From the NCBI GenBank assembly GCA_020850575.1, contig JADZEJ010000001.1:1-64000 (forward strand): 64,000 bases of DNA, in the 5' to 3' direction. Below are positions 1 through 8,224 of this stretch, one piece after another (the first letter of the stretch is position 1; every line of letters begins with the position of its first letter). Made by a program: the position numbers and the translations under genes. The notes beneath the pieces were generated by a model. That model was not told the DNA's origin. It made no database searches and worked only from the letters and a program-made list of their open reading frames with translations. Source of the stretch: Candidatus Uhrbacteria bacterium (lineage in GTDB: Bacteria; Patescibacteriota; Patescibacteriia; 2-12-FULL-60-25).

Positions 1-1181
1 ATGTCCACGCGGGCGGAAGATTCCGTACCGACAGTGAAGACATTACCGCGGACTGGGAATGAACCAGCAACCGTCGAGTTGCCTGAAACGACCACCGAAG
101 CGGCGTCAGTCAATTGGAAGGAGTGTTGGCCGCCAGTTGCCGTTGGGGAAGAGAAGTCGCCATAAATATAGACAGACTTGGTCATGCCAGCGTCAACCAT
201 CACATTGAGCGAGTTAAACTCGACAACGTTGGTCTGCGAGTTGATCGAGCGGCCGGTCGTGAGACGCAAACCGTCTTGGTCATACAAGTAGACATTTGAG
301 AAGTCGGAAGTTGAACCGATACCGATGCGCGTAAAGCGGAGACCTGTGACGGTCACGCCGTTCGAGCCAGCGGTCAAGTTAACTTTAACGAGCTTCACGG
401 AAGAAGCGTTCTTGGTCACCGTCATGCCGGCTGGCGTGTCGGAAGCCAAAGAAACGGTGAGGTTACCACCGACTGGAGTTGCCGTAGTGGAAACAGCGTC
501 AGCCAACCAAGCCTCGCGGCCAGTGACATCGGAGCCGTTACCATACACAACGGAAGTGGTGATTACATCAGCCATGTTGAGGCCGTTCGCAGCGAAAGCT
601 GCATCTGATGCAAGCTTGCGTTTGGCGCCGCCCTGAACCACATAAAGGGTTGGGTCGTTTTCGTACTTAATAACAGTGCCATCTGGGTGGACCATCGTCG
701 AAACGGATGAGCCAACGGTGTAATTGACAAAGAAGGCATCAGGTACGTCGATGACGCGTTGAGCCCAATTGTCACCAAAGAGGCCCTTCGCGACCGCTTC
801 GGATTCGATCCAGTGCAAGACGCCCCAGTTGGTGACGGCATACACCTTAGGATCAGTGGTGATCTTGATAAGTTTTGTACCAGCGCGTTCTGTGACGTTG
901 CCGCCAATCATAATCGCAGCCAATTCATCATCAGTAATGGTTTTTACTGAGTTGAAGTTTTGATACCAGGAGAAGAAGGTCTTCTCATTTGGGAACACAT
1001 AACGTTTACCATCAGTAGCGTAGTTATACACTGCTGGACCTGACGCCTTAATGAGGTCACCCGCCGAGAGTGTCGCAGCGGAAGCCACGCCTGGAAGGGC
1101 GAAGGTACCGGCGCCGACAGACCAGGCAATGGTCGTCAGGGAGACGAACGAAGAAAAAGCTTTCTTTAAGTTGTTAGCCAT
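1..1181 (-). CDS. S-layer-like secreted surface protein (3' end cut by window edge)
   Basis: The frame is open from the ATG at 1181 to base 1, giving 393 residues without a stop, so the C-terminus lies outside the window. Residues 1-36 form a signal peptide (MANNLKKAF start, then a hydrophobic run ending at GVASAA). Three related modules of about 45 residues follow, each with a V/L-Y-x-V/Y core and a later charged/aromatic segment (PAVYNYATDGKR, PKVYAVTNWGVLHW, PTLYVVQGGAKRK). After these comes a beta-rich, Thr/Val/Gly-rich region. Codons are strongly biased to GGC, ACC and GTC, as in a highly expressed gene. Known context: Patescibacteria often encode one abundant secreted protein with such repeats. 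Calling it S-layer-like is inference. Confidence 0.7.
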   Translation of the reverse strand, partial: MANNLKKAFSSFVSLTTIAWSVGAGTFALPGVASAATLSAGDLIKASGPAVYNYATDGKRYVFPNEKTFFSWYQNFNSVKTITDDELAAIMIGGNVTERAGTKLIKITTDPKVYAVTNWGVLHWIESEAVAKGLFGDNWAQRVIDVPDAFFVNYTVGSSVSTMVHPDGTVIKYENDPTLYVVQGGAKRKLASDAAFAANGLNMADVITTSVVYGNGSDVTGREAWLADAVSTTATPVGGNLTVSLASDTPAGMTVTKNASSVKLVKVNLTAGSNGVTVTGLRFTRIGIGSTSDFSNVYLYDQDGLRLTTGRSINSQTNVVEFNSLNVMVDAGMTKSVYIYGDFSSPTATGGQHSFQLTDAASVVVSGNSTVAGSFPVRGNVFTVGTESSARVD

Positions 1182-1185
1182 AGGA

Positions 1186-1199
1186 ACCCGTAAACGGGT
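1186..1199 (-). promoter_or_regulatory. Stem-loop just upstream of the surface-protein start codon
   Basis: On the minus strand ACCCGT-TT-ACGGGT forms a 6-bp hairpin that ends four bases before the ATG at 1181. There is no Shine-Dalgarno sequence. It could stabilise the mRNA 5' region or affect initiation; the role is inferred. Confidence 0.4.
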
Positions 1200-1461
1200 G
1201 TGTGGTACTTCGTTGATCCCTAAGTGGAATCGAACGAAGTAAATATTGTTTTTTTGTTGATAAAATTACGACTTCTGCCCTCGAAAACCGAGGGTTCGAC
1301 CTTGAAAGAAGGCGTTGGCGAGGATTGAAACGAGCGGGCGCTGAGTGACACGAATGTCGAACATTCTCTCTGCAGAGCTGTTTGACACGCATCCCATCCC
1401 CCACCCGTCAGGATGGCCATCCGAGGATTGCCACCCTGATCGTAGGGAATGTCAGGTCACT

Positions 1462-2706
1462 TTATTTTATTACATTGTTTTGAGTTGGTGTTTGAGTTGG
1501 AGTTGGAGGCGCTTCAATTGGAGTCGATTTTCCATTTTCAGGAATGATTTTTTCCGTTGTCGTATTTGTTTCTGATTGCGTAGAGTTCTCTGTCGGAATA
1601 GCTTGTTTCTCGGTTTGAGTAGCTGATTCATTTGCCGCAGCGGTATCTTGTTTATCCTTTGATTTCTGAAGATCAAAAGCCTGTGTAGTCGCCGTCCTTA
1701 ATTGATTTACCGCATCCGGAAGAGAAACCACCGGTATTTGTGTCGGATTCATGACGCTTGTTGTTGGTACTGAAGTATCAACGACCGGCATTGGAGCGAT
1801 CAATGTAATTTGTGAGGAACTGGAAGCGTCAACAGTTTGCACCGTTGGATTTATCAGTTCTGTTGTTGTGGACGCTACCTTCTCAACCACAAGAGAAACT
1901 GTTACTGGTTGGGCTGAAGTTACTTCAGAAACAATTTTTGCATGACTTTCTAATGCATCAGTAATATCACTCGCTGAAACAACCACGTTATCTTGTTGAT
2001 GTTTTTCAGCCAATACAGCAATAGCTTTTACACTCGTATCTGCGGCCACTGATTGGACTTCGGTAACTTTTTCGATGGTTTCTGGAGGTAACTGCTGCTT
2101 TGTTTGTTGTAAAGCACTCATAAATTCTCCACTTTTTTTATCTACCAAGCGTGCTGCGTCGGCGGTTTTTGTCGCTGATTCTTCTTTTGAAACCTCAATC
2201 AACTGGTTTTTCATGGTATCTAAATCACGTTTGATTATTTCAGCCACTTCAACCACGTGATTATTTTGCTTTGCATCAACCACTTGTTTTAATTCTTCAA
2301 CGCGACGCCCTGTAAACTCCGTTTTTAATTTTAATTTTTCATCTTTCGCAGAAGTCAAAGCAAGACGAGCTTGTTCGGTCGCTAATTTAAGACCATAAAA
2401 AAAATCTCCAGGTATTGAACGTTCGGCGGCAGAAACGGATAACAGTGATCCACCCGCTAAACCAATGATTGCTACTACACTTGCAAAAATAGGAAGACGC
2501 GCCCACTGAATAAACTGAGATGGGATTAATTGCCATAAAGCCTTCCATGTTTGAAGATGAACCGTTTTTGATTCATGAATTGGCTCTGTTTGTTTTATTT
2601 TCAATACCAAAAACTCCCGGGTTTTTGCGACCCAGTCCGGATCCGGCGAAAGCTCTCGTTCGGCAGAACGAAGGCTCCGCAGGCGGCGCAGGAGATCTTG
2701 TGACAT
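1462..2706 (-). CDS. DUF5667 membrane protein, probable anti-sigma partner
   Basis: 414 residues. Residues 1-70 are a charged cytoplasmic segment with an LRRLRSL start. Residues 71-93 are a single membrane helix (ASVVAIIGLAGGSLL). A DUF5667-type helical domain follows at about 95-215 (ERSIPGDFFYGLKLATEQ, then many Lys/Glu heptads). The C-terminal 200 residues are low-complexity Thr/Ser/Val/Gln/Pro, as expected outside the membrane. It starts 5 bases after the stop of the sigma-factor gene, so the two are co-transcribed. An ECF sigma gene followed by a single-pass DUF5667 protein suggests a sigma/anti-sigma pair sensing the envelope; that function is inferred, with no experimental family member that I can name. 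Confidence 0.7.
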   Translation of the reverse strand: MSQDLLRRLRSLRSAERELSPDPDWVAKTREFLVLKIKQTEPIHESKTVHLQTWKALWQLIPSQFIQWARLPIFASVVAIIGLAGGSLLSVSAAERSIPGDFFYGLKLATEQARLALTSAKDEKLKLKTEFTGRRVEELKQVVDAKQNNHVVEVAEIIKRDLDTMKNQLIEVSKEESATKTADAARLVDKKSGEFMSALQQTKQQLPPETIEKVTEVQSVAADTSVKAIAVLAEKHQQDNVVVSASDITDALESHAKIVSEVTSAQPVTVSLVVEKVASTTTELINPTVQTVDASSSSQITLIAPMPVVDTSVPTTSVMNPTQIPVVSLPDAVNQLRTATTQAFDLQKSKDKQDTAAANESATQTEKQAIPTENSTQSETNTTTEKIIPENGKSTPIEAPPTPTQTPTQNNVIK

Positions 2707-2711
2707 GATTT

Positions 2712-3302
2712 TTATGGAGAGTTTTTTTCGATTTCTTTGAGCGTTTTTACAGCTCGATGGAAGATGAGCCGAACATTGCCCGGTGTCTTATTTAAGATTT
2801 GAGCAATAATGCCAAAAGGCAATCCATCGATGTAACGCAGCGTTAAAATATCTCGGTAATCTGGTTTTAAGCGATCCAATTGTTCGAGCAAGAGGCTAAA
2901 ATCGGCTCTCGCCTCAAGCATCCGCTTGGCTCGACCCCGATCCCCTTCTTTGGGCTCTACTTGAGTAGACGGATCTTGAGACTCATTTGTTACAAGTCCG
3001 TAACTCACATGCGTTTTCATTTGTCGATATTTATCCGCAATAAGATTACGGGCAACCTGGTAAAAAAAAGCTCTCACATGGATGATTTCACCTCCTTGTT
3101 GGAGATGTGCCCAGACCTTTAAAAAAGTTTCCGATGTTACATCCTGAGCATCTTCTTCCGTAGGAAGTTTCAAAATCGCGAAACGATAAATCGCCTCCAC
3201 GTAGCGGTCATACAATCGCGTGAAGGCATCTGGATCCTGTTTCGAGCGAAGGCGAAAGAGGAAGTATTGGTCAAGAAGATTATGCATGCGCAAACGCACC
3301 AC
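2712..3302 (-). CDS. ECF-type RNA polymerase sigma factor
   Basis: 196 residues. Region 2 spans about residues 20-95, with the DAFTRLYDRYVEAIYRFA and DAQDVTSETFLKVW signatures (DA..V..TF..VW). Region 4 spans about 135-190, with LKPDYRDILTLRYIDGLPF and an HTH segment ending GNVRLIFHRAVKTL. Length and domain order fit ECF sigma-70 proteins with no extra domain. Possible starts are GTG 3302, GTG 3299 and ATG 3287. The ATG at 3287 has an AGGTGG 11 bases upstream and begins closer to the family N-terminus, so it may be the true start. It forms an operon with the DUF5667 gene, which probably controls it. Confidence 0.88.
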   Translation of the reverse strand: MVRLRMHNLLDQYFLFRLRSKQDPDAFTRLYDRYVEAIYRFAILKLPTEEDAQDVTSETFLKVWAHLQQGGEIIHVRAFFYQVARNLIADKYRQMKTHVSYGLVTNESQDPSTQVEPKEGDRGRAKRMLEARADFSLLLEQLDRLKPDYRDILTLRYIDGLPFGIIAQILNKTPGNVRLIFHRAVKTLKEIEKNSP

Positions 3303-3323
3303 CTACCTCTACATGTATGGCTA

Positions 3324-3352
3324 AGGTTAGCTAAAAGGATTCATCTTATCAA
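3324..3352 (-). promoter_or_regulatory. Predicted promoter of the sigma/DUF5667 operon
   Basis: TTGATA at 3347-3352, a 17-base spacer, and TAACCT at 3324-3329 on the minus strand. A short dyad TAGCTAA-cc-TTAGC overlaps the -10 region and could be an operator. Confidence 0.45.
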
Positions 3353-3396
3353 GCGGCACAATGAGAAAATAGCACTTTTTTATTTATTCTTAGCCA

Positions 3397-4980
3397 TTAT
3401 TTACTTATTCTTGGAAGGACTATTCCTGGTGATTTGTTTTTGAAATCAGAATCTAACAAGGATGTTAATGGATTTTTCCAATTTTGAACGAAGACGTTCT
3501 CGATGGTGCTGGTTGAGACCAGAGGAAGAACTTTTCCAACTTGTTCCGGTTTTGGCTTTACTTGAATTTCAAGTCCAAACTCAGCCTTTGTCCCCGCTTC
3601 AAGTCTGGGGATAAGCCAGTCCATCTCATTTTTATCCACTGAATTATTTTTCCCGAGAGAAGCGGTGAATGCCCCTGTGCGTTCAACACCCGATGCTAGC
3701 TTGGCATGAACGTGGAGATCATTCAGCTCTCGATCAACAGGACCGACACGCCATAAAACCCAATAACTCGTTAACTCTCCTTCACGCGGTGGAAGGGGTC
3801 CGATCCCAAGTTGATCTCCTGTCGCCGAGTAATATCGCACTTCAGCTTCGAATGGTAGCTGTACAGGAATCGGCAACAGTGTTGGTACAACAAGCTGCGA
3901 ACCATGACTTGATTCAATATACGGGAACACATATCCACCGATGGTAGCTTGTGAAGGATCGATTGTTCGTGATTGGTTTTGCGGTACATCAAATTCACCC
4001 TGCATGCCCACTATTTTTATGTCGGTATTGTTATTATTTTGTATTTCAATATTCTTTTCGTTTTTCTTAACAGTAACTTGCGGTGCAATGCCGACGGCTG
4101 ATTTCCAAATTCCGCTTTTGCGAAAAATAATGCGACCTTGTTGTTCGAGTTGCCAGGTAAGCTGTACTGAGTTTGATATTTCTTGATCAAGTTGAATACC
4201 GATAATCTTTTCTTCACCTGCTGCAAGTTTTTCCATTTGTACCATTGTTCCAAGATTTCCAAAGGACGCATTTGATCCTGTGTTGCGGATCAAGCGCAAT
4301 ATGAACGCATCCGTTTCTTCATTACCGGTATTTTTGATACGCAAAGGAATGGCCGCTCCAGGAAAAACTTCTTTCGCTTCTACCGCCGGTTCAGCATACA
4401 ATGCACCCGATTCTACTTGCCGAACTTCACCACCCTGAATTGTATTCCCCCATAAACCTTCTCGTACACGAAAACGTAAAGGAACTTTTGATCCGACTTC
4501 AGCATGTACTTGAATGCGAACTTTCGCATGTGCTTGACTCAGTGGTGAAATATCACCCAATTTAACCGAACCAAAGAGACCGGCAGCTGGACTCATTGCT
4601 TTGACATCAATTGACGGAGAAAATTCCCACGTTAACGACACGTCTCGATGAATACGACCGTCAGTTGATTTTATGACCACTTCGACTGGAATTGTTTGTG
4701 AAGCGATCATCACAGGTGCATGCACTTCTGCTTCAAGCCCACTTGTTTTTGAATTTGAACTTGCCCATAAGAATATATTTATTCCAAGGAGTGTCACAAT
4801 TATTCCAGTAAGAAAAGCATCAAATAAAAAAACTATAAAAGCAAAACGATATTGTCCCTGATATTTTTCATGATAGATACGACGCACATGCGATGACATG
4901 GCTCGTGCCGGTGCAAGTAAAACCGATGAAGTCGGTCTTAAGAATCCCGTCTGTGTTCGTATCGATGGTTTTTTTGCCAT
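3397..4980 (-). CDS. Membrane-anchored extracellular beta-domain protein, function unknown
   Basis: 527 residues with one membrane helix at about 45-73 (FAFIVFLFDAFLTGIIV). The N-terminus is short, basic and cytoplasmic; about 450 residues are outside. The outer part looks like repeated beta-sandwich domains: VPLRFRVREG, IPLRIKNTGNEETDAFILRL (resembling an adhesion or CARDB-type Ig fold) and the C-terminal GTKAEFGLEIQV. No catalytic motif is visible. It is the last gene of the polysaccharide operon, starting 3 bases after the preceding stop, which suggests a role in surface assembly or display. I do not recognise a named family. Confidence 0.6.
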   Translation of the reverse strand: MAKKPSIRTQTGFLRPTSSVLLAPARAMSSHVRRIYHEKYQGQYRFAFIVFLFDAFLTGIIVTLLGINIFLWASSNSKTSGLEAEVHAPVMIASQTIPVEVVIKSTDGRIHRDVSLTWEFSPSIDVKAMSPAAGLFGSVKLGDISPLSQAHAKVRIQVHAEVGSKVPLRFRVREGLWGNTIQGGEVRQVESGALYAEPAVEAKEVFPGAAIPLRIKNTGNEETDAFILRLIRNTGSNASFGNLGTMVQMEKLAAGEEKIIGIQLDQEISNSVQLTWQLEQQGRIIFRKSGIWKSAVGIAPQVTVKKNEKNIEIQNNNNTDIKIVGMQGEFDVPQNQSRTIDPSQATIGGYVFPYIESSHGSQLVVPTLLPIPVQLPFEAEVRYYSATGDQLGIGPLPPREGELTSYWVLWRVGPVDRELNDLHVHAKLASGVERTGAFTASLGKNNSVDKNEMDWLIPRLEAGTKAEFGLEIQVKPKPEQVGKVLPLVSTSTIENVFVQNWKNPLTSLLDSDFKNKSPGIVLPRISK

Positions 4981-4983
4981 AAT

Positions 4984-7002
4984 TTAAAATGCTGATTGTC
5001 CGGTGATAAAGATTTCGTCTTTTCCATCACCTTGAATATCCGTGGTTCCGACTGTTATGCCTTGTGCCAGTGGTACATTTCCAATACGAAACTCTTGCTT
5101 GAGCGTACCGCGAAAATCAAAGATGCGCACACGTGGAATACTACCTTGACCTGATCCAGCGATGATCTCCGCTTTCCCATCACCGTCCACATCACCGATT
5201 GCTATTGAAACACCTCCTACTTCACCGGGATCAAAAGCGAAGAAGCTACCACCCCAATTTTTACCATCAGTTTTCCAAATTTTTATATGCGGTCCACCAC
5301 CTGGACCAGGAGCGGTCACGATTTCACGCAAGCCATCGCCATCCACATCACCCACAGCGGTGCGAACACCGCCCAAAAAGGCTGGATTGTATGCTACCCA
5401 CGAAACTAATAACTTTCCTTTCATATTAAATACACGCACTTCACTCGGACCACCTCCATTACGCGCAACAATTATTTCTTTTTGCGGATCTCGATTCACA
5501 TTTCCAACGGAAAGCGTAAACGTTTGTTTTGATTTGCCGAACGGTTTAAAATTTATTACCTTGCCCCCTTTTCCAGGCTTCACAGTTACCGTATCTCCAT
5601 TCATATAAATTTGATCTTCACGTTCTTCACTATCAACATTTCCAATAAAAACCAAGGCGCCGGATGGTGCATCTTCGCGTTGCGCAAAAAATCCATTTTG
5701 AACAACCTGACCTTGACCATTAAAGATACGTACGAATGAACCATTTTGAAACGAGGTATTCTTTATATCGCTGACATCGCTGCGATTAAACAGAATGGCT
5801 CCATCTTGTGCGTCTAAATTAAGCGTTCGTATGAGACTCCCATCATTCGTCTGCGGATCTTGTTTGCCGCGCAACCGTTCAAATACGCCGGGCAAATTTA
5901 TACGTCTGGCTACATTGGTTCCGTTTACCACGGCTATTCCTTTTGTAAAACGTCGTAGCCAAACCGAACCTTCTGCCGTGGTCGGTTGTTCGATAATTTT
6001 TTTTGCCGCTCCTTGTGGCATTCCTAAATTTGCCTCGTATTCGTCATACCACCACATGACATGATGATTCCAATCGCCTTGATCAAAAGAATAATACCCG
6101 TCATCCATCAAGGTTGATGCTAAACCAAAACGCATGCGTTTAAAGTCTTGCGGTCGTGCTTCGTTTTTTGTATTCACATTAATTGAACCCAGTTTTGGTC
6201 CACGATTTTTTGTGAGTGCATCGCGATATTCGCGTAAATTTTCATTCCAATTCCAACTTGGAAAATTTTCAGACAAAATTCCATTCAATTGATCAGCATA
6301 CACCGTTCCTCCGTTGCCAATTAAAAGCGCATTAGGATTGAGTGCCCTAATGGCATGTATCAAAGAGCGTGTTCCCGCTTGCCATTTTGTGTTTGCATCC
6401 ACATCGGTTTCAGCACGACCATTCCGATCAAGATCCACTTGGCTACGTGCAAAGTATGAGATTCCAACAAAGGTATTATCTAAAAATATTCCATCCCAGA
6501 GACCTGTTGACATCACTTGATCACGAATAAAACGGGGAAGATATTCATTCCAGCGTTCTCCGGTACCAGAACTTAGATTTGTCACATTCAGTAACGATGA
6601 TCCTGGCCAAAATTCTGTTCGATTCCCGTTAGGCGCTCGAAGATACCACGCATCTTGTACATCCTTCGCTAAGCGACCCATCGGAAAATCAGTTGATTCC
6701 AGAAAACGAGCTTGCGCAATTTCGCTAGACGAAATATACGCAAGGATTATTATTTTTGGATTTCGCTCACGCAATTGGCGAATCAAATGCGGATAGCGTT
6801 GTTGTTGATCAACGTCCAACACCAACATATCCCATCGAGCCAACAGCGGAACATCACTTTCTTTTATTTCCCAACCTAAATACAGATTTAAAATCTTGGG
6901 AGATCCTCGTATACCTGAAGCCGCTGAAACAGAAACAGGCAGTACCAGAGTTACGGCAAGAAAACTGGCACACATCCGTTTCCAAAAAAACATATCATGC
7001 AT
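4984..7002 (-). CDS. Secreted putative glycoside hydrolase (GH15-like hypothetical family) with FG-GAP repeats
   Basis: 672 residues. Signal peptide at about 1-28. Residues 30-370 look like a TIM-barrel hydrolase: MLVLDVDQQ, IIILAYISSSE, a GLWDGIFLDN strand ending in an acidic residue, and ALLIGNGG. This resembles the hypothetical glycosyl hydrolase 15/GH114 group. Residues about 480-670 carry FG-GAP/VCBS calcium-binding repeats with DVDGDGLREI, DVDGDGKAEI and DIQGDGKDEI, which usually form a beta-propeller. The ATG overlaps the stop of the upstream GT4 gene by 8 bases. Likely job: trimming or binding exported polysaccharide. The fold assignment is moderate; the substrate is unknown. Confidence 0.7.
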   Translation of the reverse strand: MHDMFFWKRMCASFLAVTLVLPVSVSAASGIRGSPKILNLYLGWEIKESDVPLLARWDMLVLDVDQQQRYPHLIRQLRERNPKIIILAYISSSEIAQARFLESTDFPMGRLAKDVQDAWYLRAPNGNRTEFWPGSSLLNVTNLSSGTGERWNEYLPRFIRDQVMSTGLWDGIFLDNTFVGISYFARSQVDLDRNGRAETDVDANTKWQAGTRSLIHAIRALNPNALLIGNGGTVYADQLNGILSENFPSWNWNENLREYRDALTKNRGPKLGSINVNTKNEARPQDFKRMRFGLASTLMDDGYYSFDQGDWNHHVMWWYDEYEANLGMPQGAAKKIIEQPTTAEGSVWLRRFTKGIAVVNGTNVARRINLPGVFERLRGKQDPQTNDGSLIRTLNLDAQDGAILFNRSDVSDIKNTSFQNGSFVRIFNGQGQVVQNGFFAQREDAPSGALVFIGNVDSEEREDQIYMNGDTVTVKPGKGGKVINFKPFGKSKQTFTLSVGNVNRDPQKEIIVARNGGGPSEVRVFNMKGKLLVSWVAYNPAFLGGVRTAVGDVDGDGLREIVTAPGPGGGPHIKIWKTDGKNWGGSFFAFDPGEVGGVSIAIGDVDGDGKAEIIAGSGQGSIPRVRIFDFRGTLKQEFRIGNVPLAQGITVGTTDIQGDGKDEIFITGQSAF

Positions 7003-8224
7003 TTCGTATCACACCTCGATAAACTTGCTCAAGAGCAGAAAGATGTTTTGACCAACTATGCTTTTGTTCAACTAGCTTTCGTCCATTCTGACCAAGACGA
7101 TCACGCTCTGCCTGCGGTAATTGCCATAGTTGCTGCATAGCGGCAGCCAATCCATCACTGTCTCCAGGTTCAACTAACATTCCCGTCTGACCCGGGATTG
7201 CCTGTTCTGGTAAACCGCCAATGCGAGATGCGATCAATGGGACTCCATCAGCCAAGGCCTCTAGTGCCGTTAAAGAAGCATTTTCATATCCGATATTTGG
7301 CATAACCATTGCTACAGCTCCAGCACGAAGCGGAATCATGTCCGCTTTACGAACATATCCCAAAAATTCAACATTTTTTAATTTGAGTCGAACTACGGTT
7401 GCTTTTAAAGACGCTTCAAGCGGTCCAGTGCCGGCGATACGAATTAAAATATGAGGAACCTTTGCTGCCGCTTCGATTAAAATATTTATTCCTTTTTCCG
7501 TTGATAATCTCCCAGCAGAAAGAAGATACCCATTTTTCTCTTTTATAGTAAGTTCTTGAGGAATTTCAACCGGATTTGGAACCACTGTCATTTTTGGCGC
7601 AGGTTCGCCCCATTCCACCATTTTGTCGAGCATAAACTGCGACGGACAAATGAACATACCGACAGTTTTTTCATACGACTGAAAAAACTTCGTCATGCCC
7701 ATCTCAAGTGCCGCCAACATATTTGGTGCCATGGTGGGCGCAAGACAATGATGTGTTATAGCATTCCAATATTTCCCACCCAGACAACGATTGCATAATG
7801 CATTTTCGGTGTACATCCGATAATTCGGACAAGCTAGCTTCAAATCATGCAAGGTTTGTACGCAAGGAATTTTTGACGCACGTATAGGTCTGAGAACAGA
7901 TGAAGAAAGATGATGGTAAATATTGTGTAGATGAATCACGTCTGGTTTAAGCTCTTTAATTGCTTTTTCCGTCGCTTTTTTTGCTTCAACATTCCATAAA
8001 AAAGCAACCGCTTTTTTTGCATCTTTAACCAGACCCTCACGACGGTCCATATTAAATCTCTCAACAAAACGCGCTGCATCAACTGATGAATTGTTATTTG
8101 CGGATATTGTTGAAAGCGCGTGAACTTCATATCCTGCGGCTTTCTGTTTATCCATGAGCGCCTGAAGATATACTTCCGTGCCGCCATGGAGATCAAAAAA
8201 TTTATTTATATGAAGAATTTTCAT
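6995..8224 (-). CDS. GT4-family glycosyltransferase
   Basis: 409 residues with the GT-B fold. The N-domain starts MKILHINKFFDLHGGTEVY, the usual GT4 opening with GG near the sugar-acceptor loop. The C-domain has the linker SAGRLSTEKGINILIEAA and the nucleotide-sugar site MPNIGYENASLTALEALADGVP followed by GGLPE and G-MLVEPGD. It overlaps the preceding gene by the ATGA arrangement (start 8224, stop 8221), so the two are translationally coupled. It transfers a sugar from a nucleotide donor to a growing glycan at the cytoplasmic membrane face; donor and acceptor cannot be read from the sequence. Confidence 0.88.
   Translation of the reverse strand: MKILHINKFFDLHGGTEVYLQALMDKQKAAGYEVHALSTISANNNSSVDAARFVERFNMDRREGLVKDAKKAVAFLWNVEAKKATEKAIKELKPDVIHLHNIYHHLSSSVLRPIRASKIPCVQTLHDLKLACPNYRMYTENALCNRCLGGKYWNAITHHCLAPTMAPNMLAALEMGMTKFFQSYEKTVGMFICPSQFMLDKMVEWGEPAPKMTVVPNPVEIPQELTIKEKNGYLLSAGRLSTEKGINILIEAAAKVPHILIRIAGTGPLEASLKATVVRLKLKNVEFLGYVRKADMIPLRAGAVAMVMPNIGYENASLTALEALADGVPLIASRIGGLPEQAIPGQTGMLVEPGDSDGLAAAMQQLWQLPQAERDRLGQNGRKLVEQKHSWSKHLSALEQVYRGVIRNA

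Noticed and set aside
5162-5608. Plus-strand open frame of 148 codons
   Set aside because: Opposite the FG-GAP repeats of the minus-strand hydrolase-like gene; its Ser/Pro repeats mirror DGDG codons.
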